The notes under the pieces were generated by a model. The model saw only the letters and a list, made by a program, of their open reading frames with translations, searched no databases and was not told the DNA's origin. Below are positions 14,651 through 16,210 of a DNA stretch of 16,210 bases, piece after piece (position 1 is the first letter of the stretch; the number at the start of each line of letters is the position of its first letter). The stretch is from Muribaculaceae bacterium (GTDB lineage: Bacteria; Bacteroidota; Bacteroidia; Bacteroidales; Muribaculaceae): assembly GCA_029056365.1 (NCBI GenBank), contig JAIDBM010000024.1, positions 1-16,210 of the forward strand, in the 5' to 3' direction. The position numbers were made by a program, and so were the translations under genes.

Positions 14651-16168
14651 TTAACCCTCGATAAGGTCTTTGCCTGTCATTTCTTTCGGCTGGGGCAGGC
14701 CCATGATATGGAGGATGGTCGGAGCCACATCGGCCAGAATGCCGTTTTTGATTCTGGCATCCTTGTTTTCGGTAACGTAAACACAAGGAACCGGGTTGAG
14801 CGAGTGGGCGGTGTTGGCGCTGCCGTCGGCATTCACTGCGTTGTCGGCGTTGCCGTGGTCGGCGATAATAATCACCTCATATCCGGCCTTTTTAGCGGCC
14901 TCCACAGTGCGGTTCACACATTCGTCGACTGCTACAACGGCCTTTTCAATTGCCTCGTAGATGCCGGTGTGGCCAACCATGTCGCCGTTGGCGAAGTTCA
15001 CAACTATAAAATCGTACTTTTCAGCGGCGATAGCATCGGTGAGCTTGTCGGTGACCTCGAACGCGCTCATTTCGGGTTTGAGATCGTAGGTGGCAACCTT
15101 GGGCGATGCCACAAGAATGCGGTCTTCGCCTTCGAATGGAGTTTCGCGTCCGCCGTTGAGGAAGAATGTAACGTGGGCGTATTTCTCGGTCTCGGCTATG
15201 TGCAGCTGTTTGAGATTGTTGGCGCTGAGGTATTCGGCCAGAGTGTTGTCGACGTTCTCTTTGTCGAAGATAATGTTCACACCGGTGAACGAGGCGTCGT
15301 ACGGAGTCATGCAGTAGTACTGCAGGCCCGGAATGGTGGTCATTCCTTCCTCGGGCATATCATGCTGGGTAAGCACCACGGTGAGTTCCTTGGCACGGTC
15401 GTTGCGGTAGTTGAAGAAGATTACCACATCGCCTTCCTTTATGGTGCCGTCGACAGTGCTGTTGTTGATGGGCTTGATGAACTCGTCGGTGACATCGGCG
15501 TCGTAGCTCTGCTGCACGGCCTGTGCCATGTCGGCCGCCTGTGCTCCCTCGCCCTTCACCAGCAGGTCGTAGGCAACTTTCACACGGTCCCAGCGTTTGT
15601 CGCGGTCCATCGCATAGTAGCGGCCGATAACCGATGCGATGGTGCCGGTGGTTCTGGCGCAATGGTCGGTGATTGTTTCTATGAAACCCTTGCCGCTGCG
15701 GGGGTCGGTGTCGCGACCGTCCATAAAGCAGTGCAGGAACACATTTTTAAGTTCGTACTTTGCGGCGATATCGCACAGCGCCAGAATATGTTCGAGCGAA
15801 GAGTGTACGCCACCGTCTGATGTCAGTCCCATGAAGTGCATGCCCTTGCCGGTGCGTGCGGCGTATTCGAAGGCGTTCTTTATCTGCTTGTTTTCGAGAA
15901 TCGAGCCGTCGGCTATAGCCTTATTGATCTTCACCAGGTCCTGATACAGCACACGGCCTGCGCCTATGTTGAGGTGTCCGACCTCGGAATTGCCCATCTG
16001 GCCGTCGGGCAGACCGACATTCTCGCCCGATGCAAGAAGCTGCGAATGCGGATATGTTGCAAGAAGATGGTCCCAGTAGGGAGTTGGAGTGGAGAAGATT
16101 ACATCACTCTTGGAATGGTTGCCGATGCCCCATCCGTCGAGGATCATTAATAAAGCTTTTTTACCCAT
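14651..16168 (-). CDS. gpmI: 2,3-bisphosphoglycerate-independent phosphoglycerate mutase
   Basis: A 505-residue protein from the ATG at 16168 (MGKKALLMILDGWGIG). A TTG four codons upstream is a less likely start. This glycolytic enzyme interconverts 3- and 2-phosphoglycerate in the cytosol using two Mn ions and a phosphoserine intermediate. Visible hallmarks are metal ligand D11 in LDGWG; catalytic S61 in GNSEVGH; DGRDTDPRSG in the substrate-binding domain; NFANGDMVGHTG; and IIADHGNAD (D437-H438). The C-terminal half (PKVATYDLKPEMSAFEVTD) is also typical. Length matches the usual ~505-515 residues. It is followed by a hairpin and appears monocistronic; its promoter region runs to the window edge, and no consensus box is seen in the 42 upstream bases. 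Confidence 0.97.
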   Translation of the reverse strand: MGKKALLMILDGWGIGNHSKSDVIFSTPTPYWDHLLATYPHSQLLASGENVGLPDGQMGNSEVGHLNIGAGRVLYQDLVKINKAIADGSILENKQIKNAFEYAARTGKGMHFMGLTSDGGVHSSLEHILALCDIAAKYELKNVFLHCFMDGRDTDPRSGKGFIETITDHCARTTGTIASVIGRYYAMDRDKRWDRVKVAYDLLVKGEGAQAADMAQAVQQSYDADVTDEFIKPINNSTVDGTIKEGDVVIFFNYRNDRAKELTVVLTQHDMPEEGMTTIPGLQYYCMTPYDASFTGVNIIFDKENVDNTLAEYLSANNLKQLHIAETEKYAHVTFFLNGGRETPFEGEDRILVASPKVATYDLKPEMSAFEVTDKLTDAIAAEKYDFIVVNFANGDMVGHTGIYEAIEKAVVAVDECVNRTVEAAKKAGYEVIIIADHGNADNAVNADGSANTAHSLNPVPCVYVTENKDARIKNGILADVAPTILHIMGLPQPKEMTGKDLIEG

Positions 16169-16210
16169 TGTTACGTTCAAATATCTTGTTATATTTATTA
16201 TATGCTCAGT

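Noticed and set aside
14708..15820. 370-codon plus-strand ORF opposite gpmI
   Set aside because: Antisense shadow of gpmI with Val/Gly/His-rich composition and no domain.

Overview
This window looks like a chromosomal housekeeping segment from a Bacteroidota bacterium, most likely order Bacteroidales and perhaps Muribaculaceae-like given its rather high G+C. The evidence is four close matches to the Bacteroidota promoter -7 box TAnnTTTG(C), start codons without clear Shine-Dalgarno sequences, and a typical gene set: a GH3/serine-hydrolase fusion, a FadL-like outer-membrane protein, PorT-like barrels and a reverse rubrerythrin. Taxonomy is inference. I see no insertion sequence, prophage, CRISPR array or other mobile element.

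Region by region. 1-2403 (+): the 3' part of a secreted GH3/beta-lactamase-fold hydrolase, followed 12 nt later by a PAP2 phosphatase with a beta-barrel-like C-terminal half. 2455-3143 (+): a reverse rubrerythrin with its own promoter and a bidirectional terminator. 3160-7676 (-): four cell-envelope genes, namely a small outer-membrane barrel, a FadL/OMPP1 protein, a Trp/Gly-rich secreted protein and an HdeD-like (DUF308) membrane protein. 7812-10305 (+): mutS2, with a promoter so close to its ATG that the mRNA may be leaderless. 10449-12662 (-): a long RelA/SpoT homologue whose (p)ppGpp synthetase is intact but whose HD hydrolase motif is destroyed. 12781-14225 (-): hflX and a tiny downstream gene. 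14316-14387 (-): an initiator tRNA-fMet with its own promoter and terminator. 14651-16168 (-): gpmI.

How the genes relate: apart from the secreted and outer-membrane proteins, most genes serve stress and central functions (peroxide reduction, alarmone synthesis, ribosome rescue or splitting by HflX and possibly MutS2, initiator tRNA, glycolysis). They appear to be independent transcription units separated by hairpins, not a pathway cluster. I found no convincing new multi-gene system. The observations most worth following are the degenerate HD domain in the Rel protein, the terminator that overlaps the rel promoter, the putative leaderless mutS2 mRNA, a strong unexplained hairpin between divergent hdeD-like and mutS2 genes, and the PAP2-barrel fusion.
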